Made by a program: the position numbers and the translations under genes
The notes under the pieces: generated by a model
What the model saw: the letters and a program-made list of their open reading frames with translations, nothing else
Told to the model about the DNA's origin: nothing
The model's database searches: none
Part shown: positions 43,250 to 54,774 of the stretch, piece after piece
Layout of the letters: each line of letters begins with the position of its first letter
Numbering within the stretch: position 1 is the first letter of the stretch
Assembly (NCBI GenBank): GCA_037693485.1
Contig: CM075345.1
Span: 88,804,001-88,868,000 of the forward strand
Source: Kitagawia praeruptora
Taxonomy: Eukaryota; Streptophyta; Magnoliopsida; Apiales; Apiaceae
Reading direction: 5' to 3'
Length of the DNA stretch: 64,000 nucleotides

Positions 43250-46219
43250 GTTGTCATTGAAGATATTGCTCTTGTTGATGGATTGAAGCACAACCTACTC
43301 AGTGTCAACCAGTTCAGTGACAGGGGATTCAAGGTTGATTTTGATATGATGGTTTGTAATATCTATCATAAGAAAGATCGAAGCCTCTCTTTGAAAGGAG
43401 TCAGGAAAGGAAGCTTGTTTGTTGCAGACTTAAATTCTGTCAATAAAGACAAGGCTTATTGTTTTTACAGTAAAGCATCAATTGGTGAAAGCATGCTTTG
43501 GCACAAGAAGCTCTCACACCTCAATTTCAAGAATATGAATATTCTGATGAAGAAGGATTTGGTGAGAGGACTACCTCAACAGGAATTTTGTCAAGAAGGA
43601 CTATGTGAGGATTGTCAAATGGGTAAATTGAAAAGATCTGTGCACAAATCAAAGCAAGTGAATACCAACACTGAGCCACTCAAATTAATTCACATGGATT
43701 TGTTTGGTCCAGTAAATGTTCAATCTCTTGCAAGAAAGAGATATGCCCTGGTAATGGTGGATGACTACTCAAGGTACACTTGGGTGAAGTTTTTAGAGAC
43801 AAAGGACGAAGCTGCTCAAGAAATCATTGATCACATAAGAGTTCTTGAAAGAACCCCCAATGCTCAAGTTCAATATCTGAGAAGTGACAATGGTATTGAG
43901 TTCAGAAATGCCACGTTAGGAAACTTCTGCAAGGAAGAAGGCATTGTCCAACAATTCTCCACTGTCGGGACACCACAACAAAATGGAGTTGTAGAAAGGA
44001 AGAACAGAACTCTCATCGAAGCTGCGAGAACCATGTTGAATGATTCTAAATTACCAACATACTTCTGGGCAGAAGCTATTAATACAGCTTGCTACACACA
44101 GAACAGAACCTTGATCAACAAGATTCATGGAAACACTCCTTACTATCTGTTAACAGGAAAGAAATCTATTGTCAAGTACTTTCATGTATTTGGAAGCAAG
44201 TGTTTCATGATGATTGACAACCATGAAAGGAAAGGAAAGTTCGATACTAAAGCTTATGAAGGCATTTTCATGGGATATGGATTGGAAAGGACTGCCTATA
44301 GAGTCTATGTCAATGATCACAAAGTCATTGAAGAAAGTGTAAATGTCACATTTGATGAAACCAAATTCCCAGGACTGCAAGAGGATGGTCAAATGGAGCC
44401 TCTTAGATTTGAAAATCAGGGGTATTTGGAAGAAGAAATTGTTGCTGATGAACCTACTGGTACTCAGGATATTGAGTTTGAGAGAAATGCTGTCAACACC
44501 AATGATGTTACTCAAACTCCAGCTCAATCTCAAATTGTATCAGCTAATCATCAGAATGAGAATGACTCTGGAGATGTTGAAGAACATGAAGGAGAAAACA
44601 TCAATGGTGGAGAGTCAACCCCTCAACGAGGAAATGATCAAGAAGATCAAGAAAGAAGCTTGCCCAAAACCACCAAGTGGAACAGAGATCACACTAGCAA
44701 TCTAATCATTGGTGATCCCACTACTGGTATAAGGACGAGAAGAAATGTTTCTGCTGACAACATGTTTTCATGTTTCCTATCTCAAACTGAGCCAAAGTCA
44801 ATTGATGAAGCATTGTTGGATTCAGATTGGGTGATAGCCATGCAAGAAGAGCTAAACCAATTTGAGAGAAACAATGTATGGAAGCTGGTCCCTAGACCCA
44901 AAGGGAAGTCAGTAGTTGACACAAAGTGGGTTTTTAGAAACAAGTTGGATGAAAGTGGAAATGTGACAAGAAACAAGGCAAGGCTAGTCGCTAAAGGTTA
45001 TTGTCAACAGGAAGGAATCGACTATGATGAAACATTTGCACCTGTTGCCAGACTTAAAGCTATTCGGATATTTTTAGCCTATGTTGCACACTGTAGCTTC
45101 AAAGTGTTCCAAATGGATGTCAAAAGTGCCTTTCTTAATGGAGAATTAGAAGAAGAAGTGTATGTTGAACAGCCACCTGGATTCGAGGATGCTGAGTTGT
45201 ATGACTTTGTCTACAAGCTGTTCAAAGCACTTTATGGATTGAAGCAAGCCCCTAGAGCTTGGTATGAAACTCTCTCTACTTTTCTCATTGAGAATCAATT
45301 TACAAGAGGTGTAGTGGATAAGACACTGTTCTACAAGCACCATGGCAAGGACATCATTCTGGTTCAGATTTATGTTGATGACATAATCTTTGGTTCTACA
45401 AATGAGAAGCTGTGTGAAAATTTTTCATCTCTTATGAAGAGCAAGTATGAGATGAGCATGATGGGAGAACTGTCATTTTTCCTAGGTCTACAAATTCATC
45501 AAAAGGATGATGGTATGTTCATAAGCCAATCGAAATATGTCAAAGAACTTCTCAAGAAGTTCAACATGGAAGATGCATCACCTGCCAAGACACCTATCTC
45601 TACCGTAACCAAACTGGATTTGGATCCTAAAGGAAAGAAAGTGGATTCTAGTACCTACAGAGGCATGGTGGGATCGTTGCTATACCTAACTGCTAGCAGA
45701 CCAGACATTATGTTTGTTACATGTCTCTGTGCAAGGTTTCAAGCTGATCCAAAAGAATCACACTTAGTAGCAATCAAGAGAATCTTTAGATATCTCAAAG
45801 GTACAACAGGAAGCTGTCAATTTCTTGGTGGAAGATTAGTGTCATGGTTTAGCAAGAAGCAGCATTATGTATCTACTTCAACTGCAGAAGCTGAATATAT
45901 TGTAGCTGGAAGTTACTGTGCTCAAATTCTTTGGATGAAAAATCAGCTAATGGATTATGGTTTAGAGTTATCCAATATTCCTATTTATTGTGATAACACT
46001 AGTGCCATAGCTATCTCAGACAATCCATTTCAACACTCCAGGATAAAGCACATTGATATCAGACATCATTTCCTAAGAGAGCATGTTGAAAAGGGAACTG
46101 TGAAGCTGATTTATGTTCCAACAGAAAAGCAACTTGCAGATATTTTTACGAATCCATTAGATGAAGCAACCTTCAACAGGTTGGTAAGTGAATTGGGAAT
46201 GCTAAATCTGGTATGTTAA
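43250..46219 (+). pseudogene. pol: SIRE-C Pol, main part, RNase H deleted in part
   Basis: The protease frame resumes directly after SIRE-B (VVIEDIALVDGLKHNLLSV). Then come the HHCC region (WHKKLSHLNF...CEDCQMGKLKR), integrase D (HMDLFGPVN), D (RSDNGIEF) and E (NGVVERKN), then RT with YVDDIIFG. The RNase H N-terminus is missing: after YLKGTT the frame goes straight to GSCQFLGGRLV. That removes about 34 residues, including the SDADxAG catalytic Asp, by an in-frame deletion near 45804-45812. STAEAEY and YCDNTSAIA remain. GIEF replaces the usual GTEF. With the SIRE-B insertion, the copy is inactive. Confidence 0.92.
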
Positions 46220-46628
46220 CTTACTAGTTTTTACATTTTCAATGTGGTTAAAAAAATTGCAGCTTGTGACTTTAACTTTCAATGTTACTATCATGAGAAG
46301 TTACTGTCCTATGTGCTACTTGTTTATTTGAAATCATGTTTGCTATGACTATGCTAAATTCAAATCACATGCCTGTTCTAATTTTTGTAATGAGTAGTCA
46401 CGTGACATTAACTTATTTCATACGCGTGCTTAGTGATAAGTATTTGTGTCATTTGAAATGACCCCGGGTATTTGTCAATCTTTTTAACTTAAAGTTTAAT
46501 TACTTTATTAAAAAGAAGAGTTTGGGAAACTGAAACATCACATAGGGTCCTATAAAATGTGCACGAGACTAAATATCATTTCACACTCAATCACTCACGC
46601 CTTGAGAAAGAAAAGGAGGATATCTACA
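46220..46628 (+). promoter_or_regulatory. SIRE-C small-gene promoter region
   Basis: Spacer after pol. A TATA box (TATAAAAT, 46551-46558) lies 78 bp before the ATG at 46629, with CATCACATAGGGTCC just upstream. The similar arrangement upstream of the SIRE-A antisense gene supports a real promoter. Confidence 0.5.
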
Positions 46629-46916
46629 ATGGAGAACAAGGATGCCATCTCTCAGAAGCCAAAAGTCTGGTGTGAACCAGGTCATGAAGAGGAAATAGAG
46701 GAGCTCTTCAAGGTAATGGACGAAGCGCTGGAAGAAGATTTGGTAGAGAAAGAGAAAGCTGCCAAGGACAAGGTCGAGAAGGATCTTGAAGACTGGTTGG
46801 AAATGCTAGTCTTCATCGAGGTTCTTCTTCAGGCAGAAGGGCTAACTGATGAAACAGTTCAAGTTGAACTGTATCAGCTTGCTTCTGATGATGAAGAGGA
46901 TGTATTTTATTTTTAA
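46629..46916 (+). CDS. SIRE-C small acidic protein gene, sense orientation
   Basis: A 95-residue ORF from ATG 46629 (context ACAATGGA), between pol and ORF3. It is strongly acidic with heptad-like charged helices (HEEEIEELFKVMDEALEED, EKEKAAKDKVEKDLEDWLEM) and ends DDEEDVFYF. A polyadenylation-like AATAAAA follows at about 46921. It resembles the antisense gene of SIRE-A in size, promoter layout and the MDxxLEE...EKEKxAK segment. No known domain; a coiled-coil interaction protein is possible. A longer frame from 46557 would start at the TATA box and is unlikely. Confidence 0.55.
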   Translation: MENKDAISQKPKVWCEPGHEEEIEELFKVMDEALEEDLVEKEKAAKDKVEKDLEDWLEMLVFIEVLLQAEGLTDETVQVELYQLASDDEEDVFYF

Positions 46917-47613
46917 TGTTTAATAAAAGAATCTTTTCATCTTTTGCACTGTTCATGCTTTTTCTGCTAGATTCCCCTACCTTGGTTATCTGCTGGGTAA
47001 TGCATGTGTCTGTTTGATTGCTTGTGTGTATGGATGTTTGTGAATGTGTGCTATAACTAACAAATATGTGCCTAAATTGATTAAAATGCTATTTGGTAAT
47101 TTTCGCTTAAGCAATAGGCAAAGTCGATTAAAATTCATGACATAAATTATTTCCGCTTAAGTTGTTGTCAATAAGTGAAGATGCTGTCACGATGTGCCTT
47201 GACAGCACGTTTCTTAGACGACACAATGGAAAAAGTCTCTGTCATGAAATTTAAAGGAAATTGTATAAATTGCTTAATGATGACAGTATGTTCTGGCGAC
47301 GATGTTACTGTCAAGCAAAACCTGCTGTCATCCTCTCAAAATTACTAATGAATTTGTTACAGCGCACAGGTTACTGTCAAGATTAGTGGACCGAATTAAT
47401 TGGGATTTTACCTCCACGATTTACAGCCACTAAAAAGTAACTACCCACGACACCACGTGACTGATTAATGGGCTAAGACATAGTTAATTTCCCTTTCTCA
47501 GTAAGACATTTACTATTTTCATGTAAGCAACTGTCAAACACACAAACACACAACTTTCAACAGAGACTCTCTCTCAAAAGGGAAAAATCTCTCTCCAAAG
47601 CTCAAAGCAAGAA
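46917..47613 (+). repeat. SIRE-C spacer with T(A/G)CTGTCA motif cluster
   Basis: Non-coding between the small gene and ORF3. From about 47180 to 47540 it carries about eight copies of TGCTGTCA/TACTGTCA or complements (for example near 47185, 47282, 47306, 47325, 47373). The final 90 bp are a CT/CA-rich leader to the ORF3 ATG. Confidence 0.55.
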
Positions 47614-50301
47614 ATGGCACCCAAACAATCTTCTTCTCAAACTACCTTTGCTGGTATTCTCACTGCTGGAGATGCTGGTGAAGGATTTAAAGGACTCGTA
47701 TCATTTATCAACAAGTCCTATTTGGGTCATGCTATAACAACTACACCATCCTTGAACCTAGAAAGACTTAAAGAATTCTGGAACACTGCCTATGTTCCAG
47801 GAGGTGCAGGTAAAGACACCATTCAATGCAAAATTAAAGGAGTTACCTGTATCCTCACAATCAAAGGCATCAACAAAGCTTTGGGAACTGGACTGCAAGC
47901 TAAAGAATCATACAAGGAACTTGCAAGTGATGAAACCCTAAAGAAGTTTTTCTTGAAAATTGGGTATTCTAGTCCTATTCTTGAAGAGGGTACATCAAAA
48001 TGGTACTCGACTGGTGAAATGGACAGAAAGCATTTGAGAAAAGAAAAGAGCATGATTTTTTATGTCATGGTGAAGGTTTTCTCAACCAAAACCTCTGGAT
48101 GGAATGGAATTCCCTCCTATATCAAGAAGCTTACTCACTCTCTTGTCCATGGATACAAAGTGGATGTAGGAAAGTTGCTTATGAGTCAACTCAAGTCAGC
48201 TCTGAGCAGGAAGGTACATGTTTATCCTCGCTTTCTTACTATGTGTTTGAATTCATTATGTGGTATTGATGATAATGCATCTCTCTCTATAGAATGCAAT
48301 GTTTTGAAAAGAAATACACACACATCACTCAATTCACAAAATTCAAATGCACTTATTCCACTCTATTTCACCAAGCACATGGCTGATCAAGAGCCTCATC
48401 TTGATGTAGCACTACCCTCTAGGTATGTTGTCTTCTCCCTTGAGAATGAAGCTAAATTACACCCAAATTCAGTTAACCCACATTCTACTTCATACATTCC
48501 TATCAGATCCTCTAGACAACCAAAGATCATAAAAACAACTTTACAAGAATCCAAGAAAAGACCCTTAGAAACTGGTGTTGGTAGTAGTTCTGAGAATGTT
48601 GAGGGAGAAACTACACATGATGCAGCAAATAAGGATGTTAGTGAAAGTGAACCCACAGTGGTTCCTCTTGAGCCTAAGAAGAAGAGAGCTAAGAGGACCA
48701 AAGCCACAGGTGCTTCTTCTCAACAAGAAGTATCTATTGAAACTGGCCTGTCTCCCAAGGCATCCTATAAAGAGTCAGCACAACCTCATGTACTCACTCA
48801 TGAGGAGCCTACACTTGCAGAAATGCACACAGAGATAGGGCACAATGAGGGTCATGAAACTTTTACTCTTGATGTTCCACAAGTTACCCCTGTGGAACAG
48901 CAAAAAATCTCTTCTAAACCATCATCTTCTTTATTCTCTAATCCATCAATTATTTCTTCTCAACAACCTAGAGAAGGGGACAGTCCAATCCTTTCAGGCT
49001 TTGATCATCCATCTCAAATCATGGATGAGCCCCCATCAAGTGGTCCACAAGAACCCATTTCTCAAAGTGAAATGGACACCACTCACTCAAACACTGAGCT
49101 AGATCAAGATGGTACTCTGCCAGAAAATGAAACAGCCAACATCTTGGCCGAACTCCAAAGAGCAACTGACCTTCAAGAAGTTACTGTCACAGCCTCAGCT
49201 GCTGTCAAAGACACTATAAAAGTTGCTGTCAACCCACCTGTGGACAGTAACATTTTGGGTAAAGATGCTGTCACCTCTACAAAGCTTGATCATGATACTG
49301 TAATTGTTGAAGATGCTTCAGATGATGATAAACTAACAATCTCTGCTTTGAAGGTACAATCTAAACTTTGTACTTCTTCAACTAAAATGCATGCAAGTAC
49401 TGCTCATACCCATGCATCTAGGATGAGTAAGGGAGTGAAAAGAAAAAGTGAGATAAAAGAAAAGAGAGGTGAGCATAAAAATGAGAGGCAGCCAAACGAG
49501 CTGGCAAAAGGTGAGGGACTTGAGCATGTCCAGAGTGAACTTGAGGGAACCCCACACACAAAGGCACTAGGCCTTGAGAGTCATTCTGTGAGGAGTGATG
49601 AGATCACTCAGAAAAACAATGAGTGTGTGAGAAACCCCATAGCCTCCTTGCCCCAGTTTCTTCCTTTATATCCAAAAAGGTTGAGAACTGGTGGTCCTTC
49701 TAAACAAGCTGAATCAAGGTTGAAAGCCCTTGAGGGCAGATGTGCATCCATGGAAGATAAACTTGATGCTCTATCCACTATGGTAGCTACTGGTTTTGCT
49801 GATATTCAACAAACTCTTTTTTCATTCTCTGCCATCCTTAGTGCTGCCAACTCAACTAAGGGGGAGAAAGTGGTAGATCAGAATGAAGGTAAGGGAGAGA
49901 AAGTGGTAGATCAGAATGAAGCAAACCTGGTAGAGAAGGAGAAACAAGGTGGAGCTACAAGTGAGGGGGAGCAAGATATGGAAGAAGAAGATGGAGATGA
50001 AAGTGAGGGGGAGCAAGAGAAAGAAGAAAGAAACTTTGGTGAAGAACTAAAGGCAGCAGGAAATGGTGAATTGTTTGAAGGAGAAATAGATTGTGAGACA
50101 GTATTGTTATCCAAGGAAGTGTTGGAGCAATTAAAGGGGACTCAAAAGTCTAAAAGAACAGTATTGCCTCCACTAAAAATCAATGAGCCAAATCCTGAGG
50201 AAGTCGAAGCTCCATTCCAGAAGTTGCAGAAGGAATGGAGAGAAAAGGAAATTCAAAATACTCTGGGTAAAGGCAAAGGCAAAATTCCTAAGTATGTGTG
50301 A
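47614..50301 (+). pseudogene. SIRE-C ORF3, N-terminal 895 aa
   Basis: The ATG at 47614 follows a CT-rich leader. The N-terminal domain corresponds to that of SIRE-B ORF3 (LRKEKSMIFYVMVKVF, GWNGIP, THSLVHGYKVDVGKLLM). Next come an NLS-like PKKKRAKRTKA, a long acidic Ser/Thr-rich region with TVTASAAVKD-type segments encoded by the CTGTCA motif, a coiled coil (AESRLKALEGRCASMEDKLDAL) and GEKVVDQNE repeats (49861-49925). It stops at 50299-50301, after which the C-terminal domain continues in the -1 frame. I take this as a frameshift in an old copy; a programmed shift is not excluded but no slippery heptamer is visible. Confidence 0.8.
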
Positions 50302-50922
50302 ACATGTCTACTAGAACTACTTGGTCAGATGGAAGTGAATATGCCCTTGAAGATGCAGAATTGATGATGGTTGATCACATGGAGAGTACTTCGAACAACA
50401 AAGATGAAGAATTCAGTAAGTTGGTGGATGAATCAATTAGTGAAGCAGGGGGAGGTTTTACAAAATTGGCATCAACACTGAAGAGCAAAGTAATAAGTAT
50501 CTCTGTGAGAATCAACTTGGAAAGAAGGTGGGCTGTTCAGGTTTATTTGAAGAACCGTTTGACCATATTCATCACAATGCAACTTTTACAAAGTTTGCAT
50601 GCTAGAGTACTCCAAGTCATTGGAACCATGGTAGTCAGAAATTCAACAACCTTCAATGATAGTCTGATAGCACAAATTAAAAGGATGGTTGGAGACAAAC
50701 TCCCTAAGGTGATTCAAAATCCTTATGGTGTGTGTTTTAGAAGGATCACAAAGACAGGAGCAAGAAGGCTGGATTTCTTACTATTGGATAGAGTCTCAGG
50801 ACTAAGCACTGAAACAATCATGACAGTGTTGAAGAAACTTCTCAAATCCAGTATCACCAGTGACAAAGTTAAAGCTGTCAAAGATATTCATATGCTGTTA
50901 GCAAAAAGAGATGAGGAAATTA
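50302..50922 (+). pseudogene. SIRE-C ORF3, C-terminal domain in shifted frame
   Basis: Open in the -1 frame relative to the preceding ORF, with an ATG at 50304. It contains a helical domain (RRWAVQVYLKNRLTIF, LIAQIKRMVGDKLPKVIQ) weakly similar to the SIRE-B ORF3 C-terminus (NLARRQMKF, NVPKYRDWNG). It ends at KRDEEI, where the SIRE-D LTR (TGTTAG, 50923) has inserted. The last few residues and the stop at 50967-50969 belong to the LTR. Confidence 0.7.
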
Positions 50923-52210
50923 TGTTAGTCATAGAGGCATGCATGTTTACATCAAATAAGAAAGCCTAATTGTTTGTAATGCTTTGCATTACTTACATGA
51001 CCTCTTACCTGAGGGAACCTCTAGTTGTAGAGTCTCTACTTGTTCTGTACCTGTAATAGGCACCAAATCCTAGTTGTGTAACTGTACTTATATAGTCAAG
51101 AATAATGCTTGAAAGAAGTTCGAAGGTTCATACCTCAAGCAAGAAGATAAAGACTGTCAAATAATCACAGTTGGGATTTGAAGAAAGTGAAGAAGTTGCC
51201 TAAGTACCAATTCGAGAAGTAGTTTTATCTATTCGAGAAGTCCAGCATTCGAGAAGTCAGGGATTCGATATCTCAAGACACTATTCGATATCTCTGAATA
51301 CACTGTTCGATATCTCATTCGATATCTCAGAGATTCGATATGTCTATTACTCTGTTCGAGAACTCAAGAAGTCAACAAGTCAAAAGTAGTATTCGAGTTC
51401 TCAAGGAGTCAACAAGTCAAAGTTCCATTCGATATCTCAAGGACTCAGAAAGCTATTCGATATCTCGAGGATTCGATAATTCAAATGTTCTATTGGACAA
51501 CTCAAGGAATCCTGATGAAAAAGAGCTATTCGAGAAGTAAGTCGATATGTCAATATAACAGTGTTCGAGAACTCAGAGTTATCGATCAAGTCAATTCTAG
51601 TTCTCGAATCACTTACTTAGTCACTTCTCGAATACACTCTTGGAGACAAAATACTGGAGAAATTATACAAGTCAGAAACCTGCAACAAGCCAATGCACTT
51701 TATGGATCTCAATCTGTAACGTGCTCTGGAAAGCCTACAAAGAAGCTTGGAGAGATATAGAAGAGATAAAGGGCTAAAGAAGTGGATCTGAACAGGCTTT
51801 ACAAAGTCAAATCTGTAACCGTTTGGACTCTTACTCAAATAGGATAGACAGACTAGAAAGTAATTTGTTTTAGCTACCTTATTTGTAGTAAGTAGGTTGT
51901 ATCCATGCTCTATAAGGATACAGCCTCACTTCCTTAGCAATTAACTTTTGGAGAGTCAAGTTTTTCATATTCATTGTAAGCAATATCTCTCTGAGAAAAA
52001 CGAAGCTGAGAATACTATCATTTGTATTCACAGATTGTAGCAACCTTTATCTAATAATACATTAGATTAAAGTGATCTTGTGTTGTTCTTTATCCGCACC
52101 TACATCTTTGCACACACAAACACTTATCTGCTACACAGACTCAACCAATAAAAGTTCAAGAATCCATTCACCCCCCATCTGTATTCTTTTACTGTATTCC
52201 ATACTCAACA
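50923..52210 (+). mobile_element. SIRE-D 5' LTR, ~1.29 kb
   Basis: TGTTAGTCATAGAGG...ATACTCAACA. The start is set by comparison with the SIRE-E LTR: homology begins exactly at TGTTAG, and the DNA upstream of the two is unrelated. A TATA box-like TATAAGG lies at 51911-51917. U3 has a dense array of TTCGATATCTC and TTCGAGAA motifs. The predicted target duplication is AATTA (50918-50922), with its partner beyond the right edge. Confidence 0.85.
51215..51625 (+). repeat. TTCGATATCTC / TTCGAGAA array in SIRE-D LTR
   Basis: About two dozen TTCGA-centred motifs at irregular 10-30 bp spacing, in two forms: TTCGATATCTC and TTCGAGAAgt (plus TTCTCGAA complements near 51600-51630). Each contains a TCGA palindrome, and many contain GATATC. 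The array precedes the TATA-like box by about 300 bp. Confidence 0.85.
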
Positions 52211-52212
52211 AG

Positions 52213-52224
52213 TGGTATCAGAAC
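52213..52224 (+). other. SIRE-D primer binding site
   Basis: TGGTATCAGAAC, two bases after the LTR; one mismatch from the SIRE-E site TGGTATCAGAGC. Confidence 0.88.
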
Positions 52225-52255
52225 GGGCTGTTTATTCAAAAACAGAAAAACGATC

Positions 52256-54757
52256 ATGAGTTCGAATACACCAAAGACTACAGGAACGGTGAAAGTCCCT
52301 AAGTTTGACAAAGAGAATTACAACCTCTGGAAGATAAAGATGCAGTTGTTCATCAAAGCATCTCATCATTTGTATCCTGAGATTCTCAAGAATGGTCCAT
52401 TTGTTCCCCAACAGGAGATTCTGGAAAAGATTGTTGGAACCACTACTATTCCAAGATCTTATGTGGCTAAGGATCCATCCAAATGGACAGAATCAGAAAA
52501 GGACATGGTTGCCCTTGACAGTCACCTCATGTTGCTGATTATAGATTCCATGGACATGTCAATGTTTGCAAACATTGCTTCATGTACCACTGCCAAAGAA
52601 ATGTGGGATCACATTGAGGTGTTATGTGAAGGAACTGATGAGGTCAAAGAGAACAAGAAACAGATACTGGTCACTCAGTATGAAGCTTTCATGGCACAGC
52701 CCAAGGAAAGCATCACTGAGATGTTTGAGAGATTTCACAAGCTAGTTACTGAGTTGCAAATGAATGGCAAGGTTTACAGCACCAAGGAATTGAACATGAA
52801 GTTTCTGCTATCTTCACCAAATCATCTAGAGCAAAGGGTCATTTCTCTAAGGGAAAGAGATTTGAACAAAGTTACATATGATGTGCTCTATGGGGTTTTA
52901 AAAACTCATGAGCTTGAGTTGCTTCAGAAAAGGGCTATCCAAGCCAACCAAGGCAGAATGATAAACACATCATGTGCCTTGATTGTCAACAAATCTATTC
53001 AAGACCTAGAAGCATCTACAAACCAATTGAGGATAGAGGAGGTAGTAGAAGATGAAGAAACTGAAGCTGAGGTAAGTGAACCTGGTGGGGAGAAGGAGGA
53101 AGATGAGTTCTATACTCTTGAAGAACTAGATGGGATGGAAAACACTTCATATGCTTTCATGGCCAGAAAATTTCCAAACATCAGATTTAAGAGGAATCAA
53201 CCCTTCAAACCCAAAACCCAAAACCATTCATTCAATAGAAGCAAGGCACCTGTGAAACCAAACAAGAATAAGTTCAAAACCAGCCATGTGGATAGGTCAT
53301 CTGTAAGGTGTTATAGATGCAATGACCTAGGGCATTTTGCTAGTGAATGCAAGAAGCCTAAAAAGAAGAATAGAGATTATCTTGAGCTCGAAGCTAAGTA
53401 TGAGGCCCTTCTGAAAAAGCAGACACAAGGTAAGGCCTACATAGCTGAAGGGAAGTGTTGGGATGATTCTGACAGTGATGGAGAGGAACAAGAATTTTGC
53501 AATTATGCCTTGATGGCCAATTCCAAGGAGGACACATCTCCATCAGACCCTCAGGTACCATCTCTCACTACTATAGACATGTCTGTTTCAGAGTATAAAT
53601 GCATGATTGAACAACTATCTGTTGAGATGTTTAACACTCATACTAGTATGACTGCTGCTAATGAAAAGATTACTAAACTGTCTACTAGAAATGAAATGTT
53701 AATAAAAAAGAATGAGGAACTTGTGCTAACTGCTATGCAAGGAGAAAACCTTAAGAAAGAAGTTGAATATCTGCAGAATAAGGTTTTGTGTGCTAGTCAG
53801 GTTGAAAAGGCTCTTAGGGATGAATTAGCTGAAAATGAATTCAAACTGAAAACTTTCAAGAAATCATCTGGTCTAGTGCAATCCTACTGTGAGAAAATTG
53901 AAGCTAATCCCAAGGCTGCTATTGGACTTGATTATGGCACTCTTAAATAGAGAAAAGGCTATGCTGTCATTGAAGATGATACAGTTGTTCATAGGGAAGT
54001 GCCTCACATTTTGAAAAAGACTGAGACTCCTATTTTTAAAGAATCAACATTTGAAATTGATGAGGATGCCTTACTCATCAAGCAAATATTGAATGATGAG
54101 GATGAGGCACAATCCAATGAACAACAAGCATCCTCTAAGAGTGAGAGTGTCAAGTCAAAAGCCAAGGAGCCAGTAGGTAATAGGTCAAGACCTAATAAAT
54201 TTGTTAAGTTTGTTTCAGCTGGGAAAAGTGAAGTTGAGAAGAAAGTGACTAAGAAGAAACAGAACAGAAATGGCAAGTTAGGGATTAACAAAGATAATAA
54301 CTATGCTTATATGCCTAATGCCCCTAGGAAAACTTGTCAGAACTGTTTCAGTACCAATCATCTAACTCTTGCATGCAAGAAACCTGTTGGTAGTGTGCCC
54401 AAACCTTTCTATGACTGCTCTGTGCCTCTAAGACATAGAGATGCACCATTTTATGATAAATTTGACTGTATGCCATGCAATATGAATGTTGTGACTAGTT
54501 GTTTCAATTTGAGAAGGCAATTCATTGATGGTTGTATCAGTCACAATTCTCACACAAGCTACACAAGGTCAAAGTCTTCAAGTCCTCCTAAAGGTAGGAA
54601 GGTACCTTTGTCACCTAAGTCTGAGGCCTCAGGCTCTAAGACTTCTAACAGTGATAAGAAGACTAACACCAAGAAAGTTGATAAGCATGTTGTTTATGAT
54701 AAAACTGTTTCTAAGTCACATGGACCCAAACTTGTTTGGGTACCAAAGGAGAAGTAA
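52256..54757 (+). pseudogene. gag: SIRE-D Gag, one in-frame TAG
   Basis: Near copy of SIRE-E Gag. Capsid region (FDKENYNLWKIKMQLFIKASH), an acidic linker, a CCHC knuckle (CYRCNDLGHFASEC), NYALMA, the donor-like CAG|GTACCA after residue 433, coiled coil and a late knuckle (CQNCFSTNHLTLAC), ending GPKLVWVPKEK. An in-frame TAG at 53948-53950 replaces a Gln codon present in SIRE-E. The frame is otherwise continuous to 54757. The TAG lies within the putative intron. Confidence 0.9.
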
Positions 54758-54774
54758 TACCTTTGTGTTTGCAG
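53555..54774 (+). other. Putative intron in SIRE-D gag (phase 0/phase 0)
   Basis: Donor-like CCTCAG|GTACCA (exon end 53554) and acceptor-like CTTTGTGTTTGCAG|GG (intron end 54774), 1220 nt, the same length as in SIRE-E. Both phase 0. The segment contains the TAG at 53948. Confidence 0.5.
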
